Shown in pieces: positions 52,350-61,353 of a stretch of 64,000 nucleotides of DNA. Below the pieces are notes generated by a model. That model worked only from the letters and a program-made list of their open reading frames with translations. It made no database searches and had not been told where the DNA came from. Position numbers and translations under genes: made by a program. This stretch comes from Tenericutes bacterium MO-XQ (lineage in GTDB: Bacteria; Bacillota_I; Bacilli_A; Acholeplasmatales; Acholeplasmataceae): assembly GCA_002838185.1 (NCBI GenBank), contig CP017948.1, positions 1,984,001-2,048,000 of the forward strand. Reading direction: 5' to 3'. Position 1 is the stretch's first letter. Each line of letters opens with the position of its first letter.

Positions 52350-52907
52350 TTAATCTTCGTCATACATATCTTCGTAGTCATCCATGATTTCGTTATAATC
52401 ATCTTCATCATAATCATTATCAAACTCGATTTCAAGATCATCATCTGCATCATCTTCATCGGTTGATTTGATTGGTAATTCTACATCAATATATGCTTTT
52501 TCTTCCTTGATTTCTTCGTCTTCTTCCTCTTCTTCATCTTCATCATCGTCATCATCTTTTTCTTCTTCTTTTTCTTCGATGTCTTCGATGTCAAATTCGG
52601 TGAAGTCTAAGTCTTCTTCAACGTCTTCTTCCTCTTCTTCAGGTGTGACAAAGGCATAGCCGTCTTTATCCCACATTTCCAAGTTTCTTTCTTTCAAGTC
52701 CCATTTATCTTCGCCCACATATACGAACTTAGCACTTTGTGTAATATCCATATAAAGTTGTGTTAAGCGATCTACATCATCATCTGAAACATTCTTAATT
52801 TCTTTAATCTGTTTGATGATGTCATGTATTGAAATAGGCTCGCTATTTTCTTTTAACAAATGCTCAACAATATCGATCATTGACATTGATTTTAATTTAT
52901 CGTTCAT
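52350..52907 (-). CDS. rpoE: RNA polymerase delta subunit
   Basis: The delta subunit binds RNA polymerase of low-GC Gram-positives and helps it recycle and release nucleic acid. The N-terminal 90 residues are the folded HARE-type domain (SMIDIVEHLLKENSEPISIH; SAKFVYVGEDKWDLKE). The rest is an almost pure Asp/Glu tail, the diagnostic delta feature. It is 185 aa. The gene stands alone between the recR group and the membrane GNAT-like gene. Confidence 0.93.
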   Translation of the reverse strand: MNDKLKSMSMIDIVEHLLKENSEPISIHDIIKQIKEIKNVSDDDVDRLTQLYMDITQSAKFVYVGEDKWDLKERNLEMWDKDGYAFVTPEEEEEDVEEDLDFTEFDIEDIEEKEEEKDDDDDEDEEEEEDEEIKEEKAYIDVELPIKSTDEDDADDDLEIEFDNDYDEDDYNEIMDDYEDMYDED

Positions 52908-52966
52908 TTTTGCCTCCTAAAACCGTATATATTGTAAACGATTCATCCTTATTTTGCAAGTTATTT

Positions 52967-53251
52967 CTATGATAATCTAGTTAAAATGAGTACAATTGCC
53001 AAAATAACTGCTAAAACAACGAATAATTTCAACATTTTTTTCACAAATGATAATACTCCTAAGACAATAATAATACCCAAGAATACAATACCAACAATTT
53101 TAATAATTTCAGGCAATGGTACAATAAATTCTTGATACAAGCTAATTAATTTCCCATCTATATCTAGTGTGTCTTGTAAAAATGAATTAAATTTGTCATA
53201 TAGATTTAGAAGAAATCCTTTAATTGTATCCCATAATGAGAAATTTAACAT
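52967..53251 (-). CDS. Small membrane protein of unknown function
   Basis: I do not recognise this 94-aa protein. It has an amphipathic N-terminal third (WDTIKGFLLNLYDKFNSFLQ) and one or two C-terminal membrane helices (from about residue 52: VGIVFLGIIIVLGVLSFV and LFVVLAVILAIVLILT). It starts 11 bp after recR, so it seems to be cotranscribed with the dnaX-ybaB-recR group. RBS AGGAGG lies upstream of the ATG. Confidence 0.75.
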   Translation of the reverse strand: MLNFSLWDTIKGFLLNLYDKFNSFLQDTLDIDGKLISLYQEFIVPLPEIIKIVGIVFLGIIIVLGVLSFVKKMLKLFVVLAVILAIVLILTRLS

Positions 53252-53262
53252 GGACAGACCTC

Positions 53263-53853
53263 CTAATATTTCATTCTGTTTTCAACAGCCTTGCTTAAAG
53301 TTAACTCATCTGCATACTTTAAGTCAGCTCCAACAGGTAGACCTGATGCGAGTCTTGTAATCTTTAATGTATCACTTTCATACAAAGATTTCAAAAATTT
53401 TGCAGTCATTTCCCCTTCTACAGTTCCATTGGTCGCAATAATCATTTCATGAGCATGTTTCATACGCTCTGATAAAGAATCAATGTTTAAATCTTTATCC
53501 GTAATACCTCTTGAAAAATCTATGAGACCACCTAAGACATGGTAGACACCTTGATAGCTGTTCATTTTTTCTAAAATAAATACATCTTTAGCATCCGCAA
53601 CCACCATAATCTGGTTTTGATCTCTTGTTTCATCAGCGCAGACATCGCATAAATCACGATCAGTTAGCATATGGCAAACAGGACATGTCTTTATTTCTGA
53701 TTTTAGTCTCTTTAAATGATCACTAAACGATATGATTTGTTCATCATCCATATCAGAAACTAAGAATAAAGCTAATCGTTCAGCGGTTTTTTCACCAATC
53801 CCTGGTAATTTTTGAAAATCATCCATGATTTTCTGTAAAATTTTCGGAATCAT
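53263..53853 (-). CDS. recR: Recombination protein RecR
   Basis: RecR works with RecO and RecF to load RecA at gaps. It shows the N-terminal helix-hairpin-helix LPGIGEKTAERLALFL, the C4 zinc motif CPVCHMLTDRDLCDVC and a Toprim domain (IMVVADAKDVFILEK; GTVEGEMTAKFL). The 196-aa length is standard. It overlaps the ybaB stop by one base, as in the usual dnaX-ybaB-recR order. Confidence 0.97.
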   Translation of the reverse strand: MIPKILQKIMDDFQKLPGIGEKTAERLALFLVSDMDDEQIISFSDHLKRLKSEIKTCPVCHMLTDRDLCDVCADETRDQNQIMVVADAKDVFILEKMNSYQGVYHVLGGLIDFSRGITDKDLNIDSLSERMKHAHEMIIATNGTVEGEMTAKFLKSLYESDTLKITRLASGLPVGADLKYADELTLSKAVENRMKY

Positions 53854-54143
53854 TAGAATCCAAAACCACCCATGCCACCAGTAAATTGGCCCATTGTTTC
53901 TTCTTGTTCTTTATCGATTTGTTTTAATGCATCATTTACAGCTAATAAAATTGCATCTTGAAGTAAATCAACTTCTTCTAAGACTTCAGGGTTGATTTGA
54001 ACATCAATCACTTGTCTTGTGCCTTGCATAATCACTGTAACACCACTAGCTTTACCGAAAAATTCTTTTCTTTCTAAAGCTTCTTGTGCTTCCATCATTT
54101 GTTTTTGAATTTTTTTAAGTTTGTTTAACATATTTGGATTCAT
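53853..54143 (-). CDS. YbaB/EbfC nucleoid-associated protein
   Basis: This small dimeric DNA-binding protein is 96 aa. The core MLNKLKKIQKQMMEAQEALE and VTVIMQGTRQVIDVQINPEV match the family, and the Gly/Phe-rich end (GGMGGFGF) is usual. It sits between dnaX and recR in the conserved order, separated from dnaX by one base. Confidence 0.96.
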   Translation of the reverse strand: MNPNMLNKLKKIQKQMMEAQEALERKEFFGKASGVTVIMQGTRQVIDVQINPEVLEEVDLLQDAILLAVNDALKQIDKEQEETMGQFTGGMGGFGF

Positions 54144-54144
54144 A

Positions 54145-55791
54145 TTATTGCTCCTTCACTTTTACTTTTTCACCAAAATACTCTTTTGCTAAATTAAGTG
54201 TTTCTGATGATCTTTTTTCTTCTTTTAAATCTTTATATAGTTTTAAATCATGTGGCGGTAATTTTGGTTTCTTTTGTCCCTTGTGCCACAAATCCGTATA
54301 AATTTCTTTAATGACAAGCCAATCAGATTTTAATATTGCATAAAATCCTTTAATTAAATCATTTTTGTTATTGATGATTTCTAGAACTTGTTCATAAACT
54401 TCTGGATCATACATCTGTTTACACATATTTAGATCATCATAGACAATGAGCATTTCATCAGAAACAGCTTCGAGTGTGCCTTGATAAAGTAAATATGCAG
54501 CCATTTTTAAATGATCTTTAGGATAATCCTTAAGATAAGGCCATCCTTTTTGAAGTGTTTGTTTTTTATCCTTATCGCCATGATTTAATATTTTCTCAAC
54601 ATCTTTTATCGTCACCAAAGGCTCTAAATGGGTCGTTTGAACAGTTCTAACTTGTGTCTTTGATTGTTCCTTCAAATCTTGAATAGATGCCTTTAAATCT
54701 AAAATAGTCGCTTCAAAATCAATTTGTTTAATTGTTTGATGCTCCATCATTTTAATTAAAGCTAATTCAACATATGCACGCTTTTGATGTGTCCATTTAA
54801 TGTCTTGAGATAATTTATTTAAGACTTCTAAATAATAATAGATTTTCTCAATTGGAAATACACTAAGTAAATCTGAATATTTAGGCAAGTCTACCTTCAT
54901 TGTTTTTTCTAATAATATATCTCTAAGTGCCAAAATTAAATCTGTAACAATTCTGCTAATTTCTTTGCCTTCTGCAATTAAGTCTTTTAAAATAACAATC
55001 GCTTTTGAAACTTCTTTATTGACAATTGCTAGCAATATTTCTTTAAGTGCAGTTCTTGAAACTGATCCAGAGACTTGATGGACATCTTCTTCAGTGATTT
55101 CTTCATCTGCATAAGATATCGCTTGGTCTAATAAGCTAATCGCATCTCTTAATCCACCTTCAGCATTTTCAGCAATCGCAACCGCTGCATCTTCAGTGAT
55201 TGATATTTGTTCTTTGCCAACAATTTCATTTAGTTTTTCAACCATGTCCCTAGTTTCAATATTTTTAAAATCAAAACGTTGACATCTTGATAAAATCGTT
55301 GGTGGGATTTTATGAACTTCCGTAGTCGCTAAAATAAATATCACATGTTTTGGTGGTTCTTCTAATGTTTTTAAAAGTGCATTAAACGCACCTGTTGTTA
55401 ACATATGAACTTCATCTATAATATAAACTTTAAACTTGCCAACTGATGGCATGTATTTAACTTTATCTCTAAGTTCTCTAATTTCATCGACACCGTTATT
55501 TGATGCAGCATCAATTTCTATGACATCAGGGATATCTCCACGATCAATGCCTTTACAGACATCGCACTTATTACATGGGCTTCCATGTACAGGAGATAAA
55601 CAGTTTACAGCTTTCGCAAATATTTTTGCAATAGAGGTTTTCCCAGTCCCTCTTGGACCGCTAAAAAGATAGGCATGTTGAATCTTATCATGCATAAGTG
55701 CATTTTGTAATGTTTTGATAATGACTTTTTGACCAGCAACTTCTTCAAAAGATTTCGGTCTGTACGCTCTATATAATGCTACATATGCCAT
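54145..55791 (-). CDS. dnaX: DNA polymerase III gamma/tau subunit
   Basis: DnaX is the clamp-loader ATPase. The AAA+ region holds Walker A FSGPRGTGKTSIAKIF, the zinc-binding cysteines in CLSPVHGSPCNKCDVC, Walker B VYIIDEVHMLT and the arginine finger ILSRCQRFDFK. A tau-like C-terminal part follows (residues 370-548). I start at 55791 because AAGGGTGG lies eight bases upstream; the earlier ATG at 55803 is directly adjacent to that site. No programmed frameshift slip site was noticed. Confidence 0.95.
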   Translation of the reverse strand: MAYVALYRAYRPKSFEEVAGQKVIIKTLQNALMHDKIQHAYLFSGPRGTGKTSIAKIFAKAVNCLSPVHGSPCNKCDVCKGIDRGDIPDVIEIDAASNNGVDEIRELRDKVKYMPSVGKFKVYIIDEVHMLTTGAFNALLKTLEEPPKHVIFILATTEVHKIPPTILSRCQRFDFKNIETRDMVEKLNEIVGKEQISITEDAAVAIAENAEGGLRDAISLLDQAISYADEEITEEDVHQVSGSVSRTALKEILLAIVNKEVSKAIVILKDLIAEGKEISRIVTDLILALRDILLEKTMKVDLPKYSDLLSVFPIEKIYYYLEVLNKLSQDIKWTHQKRAYVELALIKMMEHQTIKQIDFEATILDLKASIQDLKEQSKTQVRTVQTTHLEPLVTIKDVEKILNHGDKDKKQTLQKGWPYLKDYPKDHLKMAAYLLYQGTLEAVSDEMLIVYDDLNMCKQMYDPEVYEQVLEIINNKNDLIKGFYAILKSDWLVIKEIYTDLWHKGQKKPKLPPHDLKLYKDLKEEKRSSETLNLAKEYFGEKVKVKEQ

Positions 55792-55847
55792 AAATTCATC
55801 CACCCTTTCTATCTTTTTTATTATAACATATATGATATGTTAATAGG

Positions 55848-57194
55848 TTATTTTCCTAAGCAAAATTTCGAGAATAATTCGTTTAATAAATCATCTTGAT
55901 AATACTCGCCTAATATTTCACCTAGTGACTTCCATGCTTGAGTTAAATCGATTGCATAAACATCAACTGGCATATCAAAATCAATTGATGTTAAAACGTT
56001 TTGTAAAGATGCTCTAGCTTCCTTAACTTTTTGTATATGTCTAACGTTTGATAAGTAATTAAAATCTCTAGAATCGATATCTTCTAATGATAGCAGTTTT
56101 AAAATAGCTTTTTCCAAATCTTTTAATCCTTCTTTGGTTAAGGTTGATATTGGTAATACTTCTTCTAATTGTAAAGCTTTCGGTAAATCCGATTTATTCG
56201 CAATAATTAACCTTTTCTTGTCTATGGTTAAATCAAGCAAGTCTTTATCTTCTTTTGAAATTGCTTTACTTTGATCTAATACTAGAAGTACAAGTTCAGC
56301 TTCAGAAATTGCTTTTTTAGAGCGCTTTACACCAATTTTCTCTACAACATCTTCGGTCTCTCTAATCCCTGCAGTATCTATGAGTTTCAGAGTTACTCCA
56401 CTAACATTAATGTATGCTTCAATCGTATCTCTAGTTGTACCTTCTATATCAGTTACAATCGCTTTTTCTTCATTTAATAAAGCATTGAGTAAACTAGATT
56501 TTCCAACATTTGGTTTACCGACTATAGCTGTTTTTACACCATCTCTAATGAGTTGGTTTTTCTCTGATTCTCTTAGTAAATCATTAATCTCAATAATTAA
56601 TGCTTCTGTCTTTGGTTTAATAATTTCTTTGCTCATGATGATTGCATCATCGTATTCTGGATAATCAATGTTAACTTCTATTTGTGCAATGATTGTTAAT
56701 AGTTTTGAACGTAGATTTCTAATGAGTCTAGATGTTTCTTTTTGAACACCTAAGTTTGCAATTCTTAATGCTTTTTCACTTTTAGCATGAATCAAATCCA
56801 TGATGGATTCAGCTTCAACTAAATCGATTCTACCATTAAGATATGCGCGCTCACTAAACTCCCCTGGTTCAGCTAATCTAATATTCATATCTAAAATTCG
56901 ATCCAAAACTTTTTGCGTGATTAAAATACCCCCATGTGTAGATACTTCAACTGTATTTTCAGCAGTAAAAGATCTGGGAGCTTTCATCACTGTAACCATT
57001 ACTTCGTCTAATATGGATTCATCTTCATTTAAGACATGACCATAATGGACGGTGTGGGATTTAACTTTTGTTAAATCTTTTCCTTTAAATATTTTATTGA
57101 ATTCTAAAATTGCAGTGTCACCTGAAATTCTAATAACTGAAATGCCTGCAGTCCCAAAGGCTGTAGCTATTGCAGCTATGTTTTCTAAATTCAT
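55848..57194 (-). CDS. mnmE: tRNA modification GTPase MnmE
   Basis: MnmE with MnmG installs the cmnm5 group on the wobble uridine of certain tRNAs. The N-terminal formyl-folate-binding region has GISVIRISGDTAI and HGGILITQKVLD. The G domain has AIVGKPNVGKSSLLNALL, TTRDT and LIDTAGIRETEDVVEKIG and NKSDLP. The C-terminal FCLGK keeps the catalytic cysteine. At 448 aa it is normal. It is last in a five-gene operon that starts at 60466. Confidence 0.97.
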   Translation of the reverse strand: MNLENIAAIATAFGTAGISVIRISGDTAILEFNKIFKGKDLTKVKSHTVHYGHVLNEDESILDEVMVTVMKAPRSFTAENTVEVSTHGGILITQKVLDRILDMNIRLAEPGEFSERAYLNGRIDLVEAESIMDLIHAKSEKALRIANLGVQKETSRLIRNLRSKLLTIIAQIEVNIDYPEYDDAIIMSKEIIKPKTEALIIEINDLLRESEKNQLIRDGVKTAIVGKPNVGKSSLLNALLNEEKAIVTDIEGTTRDTIEAYINVSGVTLKLIDTAGIRETEDVVEKIGVKRSKKAISEAELVLLVLDQSKAISKEDKDLLDLTIDKKRLIIANKSDLPKALQLEEVLPISTLTKEGLKDLEKAILKLLSLEDIDSRDFNYLSNVRHIQKVKEARASLQNVLTSIDFDMPVDVYAIDLTQAWKSLGEILGEYYQDDLLNELFSKFCLGK

Positions 57195-57718
57195 GATTTA
57201 TTTTCACTTTCACTTTCGGGTTTTTCTTGTTTTGCCTGAGGTTTAAATGGATTAAATCCTCTAACAATATCTCTAACAAGTACTAAAATAACCATAAATA
57301 ATCCTAAGATGGTTCCTACTAATATATATCCACTACCTAAGATTAAACCAACCATTGCAGTTACCCAAATGGTTGTGGCTGTTGTAATACCTTTAACAAC
57401 GTGCGCTTGGTCTTTGATGATTACACCTGCACCGACAAAACCAATACCAGTAACGACTTGTGCAATGACTCTTTGTTGTTCTGGGCCGATGTTTAATCCA
57501 CCTTGAGCTAGTCCTACTTGATACTCAAACATAAGTCTTTGCATGATTGCAATGCCTGCTGATCCCATAGCAACTAAAATGTGTGATGATAACCCTGCTG
57601 CTTTACCAACATTTTGTCTTTCTAAGCCTACAAATGCTGATATTAAATATGTAAGTACTAAAGGCAACATGATTTTTACTAATATTTCTTCTAATGACAA
57701 ATTTAAATCTAATATCAT
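57191..57718 (-). CDS. MgtC/SapB-family membrane protein
   Basis: This is a 175-aa MgtC/SapB-type protein with about four helices (SAFVGLERQNVGKAAGLSSH; GIGFVGAGVIIKDQAHVVKG; TTATTIWVTAMVGLILGSG). MgtC proteins affect Mg2+ homeostasis and ATP synthase activity. It overlaps both neighbours by 4 bp, so it belongs to the DHH-ttcA-mnmE operon, with no other Mg2+ gene nearby. A charged tail (KQEKPESESENKS) ends it. Confidence 0.92.
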   Translation of the reverse strand: MILDLNLSLEEILVKIMLPLVLTYLISAFVGLERQNVGKAAGLSSHILVAMGSAGIAIMQRLMFEYQVGLAQGGLNIGPEQQRVIAQVVTGIGFVGAGVIIKDQAHVVKGITTATTIWVTAMVGLILGSGYILVGTILGLFMVILVLVRDIVRGFNPFKPQAKQEKPESESENKS

Positions 57719-58581
57719 GATTTTTTCTCCCTTTCTTCGTAAATCTGGTTAAAATGTATTTTTTCATTATTTTTTACATAACCTAAAATGGCATCGACAT
57801 TGACATTAGTTGCTGCTGTGTAAATGGATTGATCAATATCTGGATTGATTTTTCTTAGATTATCGATCAACTCTTTGATTTCTCTTCGTTTAGAACTTGT
57901 CTTTTCTGCAACAACAGTACAACCGCAATTCATCGATTGTATACCACTTTTTTTAATCCATCTGATAATATCTTTTTCTTTGACCAGCATCATCGGTCTG
58001 ATGAGCTCTATATCCTCAAAATTATCTGCCTTAATTTTAGGAACCATAGTTTTAAACTGTCCACCGTAAAACATATTAAGTAAGGTTGTTTCAATGACAT
58101 CATCGAAATGATGTCCAAGTGCTAGTTTATTACATCCTAGCTCTTTTGCTGCGTTATATAAGAATCCTCTTCTCATTCTTGCACACATATAGCATGGATT
58201 TTCTTTAGCAATTTTTCCAACAACTTTAAATATTTCCGAATGCCTAATCTCAAGTGGAATATTTAGATATTTACAGTTATTTTCTAAGAGTTCGCGATTG
58301 ACATCTCTAAATCCCGGATCCATTGATAAGAAGACAACTTCAAATGGTATTTTATTATGTTTTTTTAGTTCTTGAAATAGTTTAGCAAGAATTAAGCTAT
58401 CTTTACCACCTGATATACCAACAGCAATCCTATCACCTGGTTCTACAAGGTTATATTCATTTATTGTTTTTACAAAAGGTCTAAAGATATCTTTTTTATA
58501 TGTAGTTACCAAACTTTTTTCTATCTCTAAAAGTGGTGCTTTAGGATTTTCAACGATAATCGTTTGACACTCTTGAATCAT
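57715..58581 (-). CDS. TtcA-like PP-loop tRNA thiolation enzyme
   Basis: This ATP-pyrophosphatase resembles TtcA, which makes 2-thiocytidine in tRNA using an Fe-S cluster. The PP-loop is AVGISGGKDSLILAKLF. The cluster cysteines lie in NPCYMCARMRRGFLY and the later NCGCTVV. GHHFDDVIETTLLNMFYGG is also typical. It is 288 aa. It overlaps mgtC and starts 3 bp after the second DHH gene, in the same operon. Confidence 0.88.
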   Translation of the reverse strand: MIQECQTIIVENPKAPLLEIEKSLVTTYKKDIFRPFVKTINEYNLVEPGDRIAVGISGGKDSLILAKLFQELKKHNKIPFEVVFLSMDPGFRDVNRELLENNCKYLNIPLEIRHSEIFKVVGKIAKENPCYMCARMRRGFLYNAAKELGCNKLALGHHFDDVIETTLLNMFYGGQFKTMVPKIKADNFEDIELIRPMMLVKEKDIIRWIKKSGIQSMNCGCTVVAEKTSSKRREIKELIDNLRKINPDIDQSIYTAATNVNVDAILGYVKNNEKIHFNQIYEEREKKS

Positions 58582-58584
58582 ATG

Positions 58585-59526
58585 TTAAGCCTCTTCGTTG
58601 TAATCTTTAACAACTGCTTCACAGTCTTTGATAAAATCGTTTAATTGATCCCAATTTTCTAATCTACATCCTGCTGCCTTCGCGTGTCCGCCACCACCAT
58701 ATTGGTTAGCTAATTCATTGATTGTTGGTCCATTTGATCTTAGTCTAATTCTAATTTCATTTGGATATTCAATGAATAATGCCCATACAGGAAAACCATC
58801 AATACCTGATAATAAATTAACAACAGATGCTGCTTGTTCATCTGAAACATTATATTTTTCAATAATATCTCTTGTCATTTTTAAATAGATAAAACCATTA
58901 GCGGTTTCAAAATTAGAGTAGACATAACCTTTAAGTGCCGCCATTTCTAATGTATCTCTGCTTAATTTTGAGTCGATATATTCCACATCTACACCTTTAG
59001 ATAATAACATACCTGCAAGTTGATGTGTAATATTCGAAACACCTCTATATCTAAATCTACCTGTATCAGTAACGATACCTGTATAAAGTGCGATTGCACC
59101 TTCTTTAGATAATTTTAACTCATTTTGATATGTGTAATAAAAATAAGCAATCATTTGAGCACATGATGGGAAATTTGTTTGAACCCATCTTAAGTCACCA
59201 TAATTATCCACTGCAATATGATGGTCAATTTTAATTAAATATTTTCCCATATTATATCTCGGATCACTGATGCGTTCTGCTGTTGCTGTATCCACAACAA
59301 TCACAAGTGCATCCACATATTTATCATCAGTAATTGTGTCTACCTTACCTACATAATCAACAAAGTCTGATGTTTGTCCAACAACGTAGACCTCCTTTTG
59401 TGGAAAAGATGATTTAATAATATCTTTTAATCCAAATTGTGCTCCATAACAATCTCCATCTGGACGTTTGTGTCCGTGGATGATTATCGTCTCATATTCT
59501 TTAATTTTATTTAGTATTTTTTGCAT
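58585..59526 (-). CDS. DHH-family phosphoesterase (NrnA-like), second copy
   Basis: NrnA-type DHH/DHHA1 proteins degrade nano-RNA and dephosphorylate pAp. Motifs: HGHKRPDGDCYGAQ, VVDTATAERI, the DHH box in KIDHHIAVDNYG, TDTGRFRYRGVS and the C-terminal GGGHAKAAGCR. I prefer the ATG at 59526 over an upstream start at 59547; both lie within the end of the previous gene. It forms a tandem pair with the gene at 59507, whose residues match throughout but are clearly diverged. Confidence 0.92.
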   Translation of the reverse strand: MQKILNKIKEYETIIIHGHKRPDGDCYGAQFGLKDIIKSSFPQKEVYVVGQTSDFVDYVGKVDTITDDKYVDALVIVVDTATAERISDPRYNMGKYLIKIDHHIAVDNYGDLRWVQTNFPSCAQMIAYFYYTYQNELKLSKEGAIALYTGIVTDTGRFRYRGVSNITHQLAGMLLSKGVDVEYIDSKLSRDTLEMAALKGYVYSNFETANGFIYLKMTRDIIEKYNVSDEQAASVVNLLSGIDGFPVWALFIEYPNEIRIRLRSNGPTINELANQYGGGGHAKAAGCRLENWDQLNDFIKDCEAVVKDYNEEA

Positions 59527-60466
59527 AGTTCTTCGCCCTTTCATCAAAATCTTTTAATACTAATTCTACTTCATCCCAATCTTTTAAACTCGCACCACAA
59601 GCATTGTTATGCCCGCCACCACCGTATTTCTTAGCGATATCTACAATTGTAATACCTCTTGATCTAAACTCACCTACAATAACGTTATTTTCAACATCTT
59701 CAGTGAAATTTACCCAAATAGGTACTTCTATGATTCCAGCCATTTGATTAACCATACCTCTTGAGATACTTTGAAAATCTAAACCACTTTCTTCAATAAC
59801 TGATCGATCATTTTTACGATAAGCAACATTGTTTTCAGTGAGTTCAAAGTTTTGAAATAACTGTTTGGTCTTTCTTTTCTTTAGAGGTTCTGTGTATATA
59901 TAATCATAAAATGATTGTGTATCTGGTTGAAATTGATTAATGTATGACGCTAATTCAAAGGTTTGCGATGGATTAGCCATATATAAAAATCTACCTGTAT
60001 CAGTGACCATACCTCCATAAAGGTAAGTGGCAGCTTCAGAGGTGATTTTATACTCAAAAGTTCTAGCTAAATCAACAATCATTTCAGCTGCTGATGCAAA
60101 TGATGGATCTTTATAGAAAATGGATACATTTGATACATCCGTATCATTTTGATGATGATCAATAATGATAATATCCTTAGCTAATTGATATCTACCATCT
60201 GAAATCATTCTCGTGACTGAGACATCTGTGATAATTGCTAAACTATCTTGATAAACATCATCTTTAATATCATCCATTTTTGCTAAATAACTCATATCAT
60301 TTAAATCACCAACAACATATATTTCTTTGTTAGGATAATTTTCTTTAAGTAATAAAGAAAGTCCATATTGTGAGCCAATAGCATCCATATCTGGCCTTTG
60401 GTGTCTGTGAATAATAATCGTGTGATAAGATTCTATCATGCGCTTTATTTCGTGTTTAATATTCAT
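59507..60466 (-). CDS. DHH-family phosphoesterase (NrnA-like), first copy
   Basis: This is the 319-aa paralogue of the next gene. It has HRHQRPDMDAIGSQYGLS, ITDVSVTRMI, the DHH box in IIDHHQNDTDVS, TDTGRFLYMANP and GGGHNNACGASLKD. It leads the DHH-DHH-ttcA-mgtC-mnmE operon. Such enzymes also clear pGpG, the product of cyclic di-GMP breakdown, which may link to the two GGDEF proteins in this window. Possibly each copy has its own substrate, such as RNA or DNA short oligonucleotides. Confidence 0.92.
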   Translation of the reverse strand: MNIKHEIKRMIESYHTIIIHRHQRPDMDAIGSQYGLSLLLKENYPNKEIYVVGDLNDMSYLAKMDDIKDDVYQDSLAIITDVSVTRMISDGRYQLAKDIIIIDHHQNDTDVSNVSIFYKDPSFASAAEMIVDLARTFEYKITSEAATYLYGGMVTDTGRFLYMANPSQTFELASYINQFQPDTQSFYDYIYTEPLKKRKTKQLFQNFELTENNVAYRKNDRSVIEESGLDFQSISRGMVNQMAGIIEVPIWVNFTEDVENNVIVGEFRSRGITIVDIAKKYGGGGHNNACGASLKDWDEVELVLKDFDERAKNYAKNTK

Positions 60467-60514
60467 GTTAATTCCTTTCTTTTACAGATTATAATAGTAT
60501 ATCATATATGGATT

Positions 60515-60541
60515 AAAAAAGCGATTATTCATCGCTTTTTT
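60515..60541 (-). terminator. Terminator overlapping the end of the 274-aa membrane protein gene
   Basis: AAAAGCGAT (60517-60525) and ATCGCTTTT (60531-60539) pair around TATTC, with a T-run on the minus strand. Confidence 0.8.
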
Positions 60542-61349
60542 TATCATTTTGTAATCTTTCAATATCTTGCTTTAAGCCTTCAGTTGCTTGGTCTTTGCCT
60601 AATGTCTTCTTCTTTCTCATAAAGATTAAAACATACCCAATGACGACAACTACTAAGTAGATAATCACATTTCTAATGACTAAGTTTTGAACATCAATAA
60701 CTAAAGGTTCTTTATAAGTAACACCTTCAATATCTACTGTAGGCACTTCGTTGTTTGTGTCTACATAAGATTGTAATAGTGCACCTACTGTAAGCATATC
60801 TTCAGTTAAGTCAATATCTAGTGTTAATAAAACTTCTCCATCTTTTTCAAATACGATTTGGTCGATATCTTGAAATACATCATCTTCTGTAAACTGTCTT
60901 CTCATGATTAAAGATCCTTGTGTATCTGGATGAAAGATGGCATATAAACCTTGATTATATAAATTAAATCCTGTATATATAACCTCAAAATCTTCACCTG
61001 ATTGGATTTTTACATCAAAAAACTCTGGTAAATGTGTCCCACTTTTTTGAACCATTAAAAATTGAAATCCCTCAATTGCTAAAAGCTCATCATTTGCTTC
61101 AGTGATGTGTGCTGCATTATAAACCAGTACAAGATACTCATTGTCATCTATAGTTAATGTTTCTTCGAAAACTGGTGTTTCATTAAAGTAAGCTGATGAT
61201 ATAAAATCTGTATATGTTTCATTTGCTAAGGTTTCTTCGGTGATTGCTAAAACTTCTCTAGATCTATAGTATTCATCGGTGATGGTTGCAACTAGCATTA
61301 ACCCTACAGCAACAATCAACCCATATATAATACGATTTACTATTTTCAT
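60525..61349 (-). CDS. Bitopic membrane protein of unknown function
   Basis: I do not recognise this 274-aa protein. It has membrane helices at both ends (about residues 7-24 and 226-245), with a 200-residue acidic, beta-rich domain between them that would face outside, and a lysine/glutamate-rich cytoplasmic tail. The region EEVLLTLDIDLTEDMLTVG (residues 170-190) shows no known catalytic motif. It begins 4 bp after the PASTA-LTD-SNase lipoprotein gene and is cotranscribed with it, so it might assist that surface protein. Confidence 0.75.
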   Translation of the reverse strand: MKIVNRIIYGLIVAVGLMLVATITDEYYRSREVLAITEETLANETYTDFISSAYFNETPVFEETLTIDDNEYLVLVYNAAHITEANDELLAIEGFQFLMVQKSGTHLPEFFDVKIQSGEDFEVIYTGFNLYNQGLYAIFHPDTQGSLIMRRQFTEDDVFQDIDQIVFEKDGEVLLTLDIDLTEDMLTVGALLQSYVDTNNEVPTVDIEGVTYKEPLVIDVQNLVIRNVIIYLVVVVIGYVLIFMRKKKTLGKDQATEGLKQDIERLQNDKKSDE

Positions 61350-61353
61350 AGGA

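Noticed and set aside
52468-52659. Plus-strand serine-rich open frame opposite rpoE
   Set aside because: It is the antisense image of the Asp/Glu codon run of the delta subunit (GAA/GAT reversed to TTC/ATC and shifted to TCT/TCA), not a gene.
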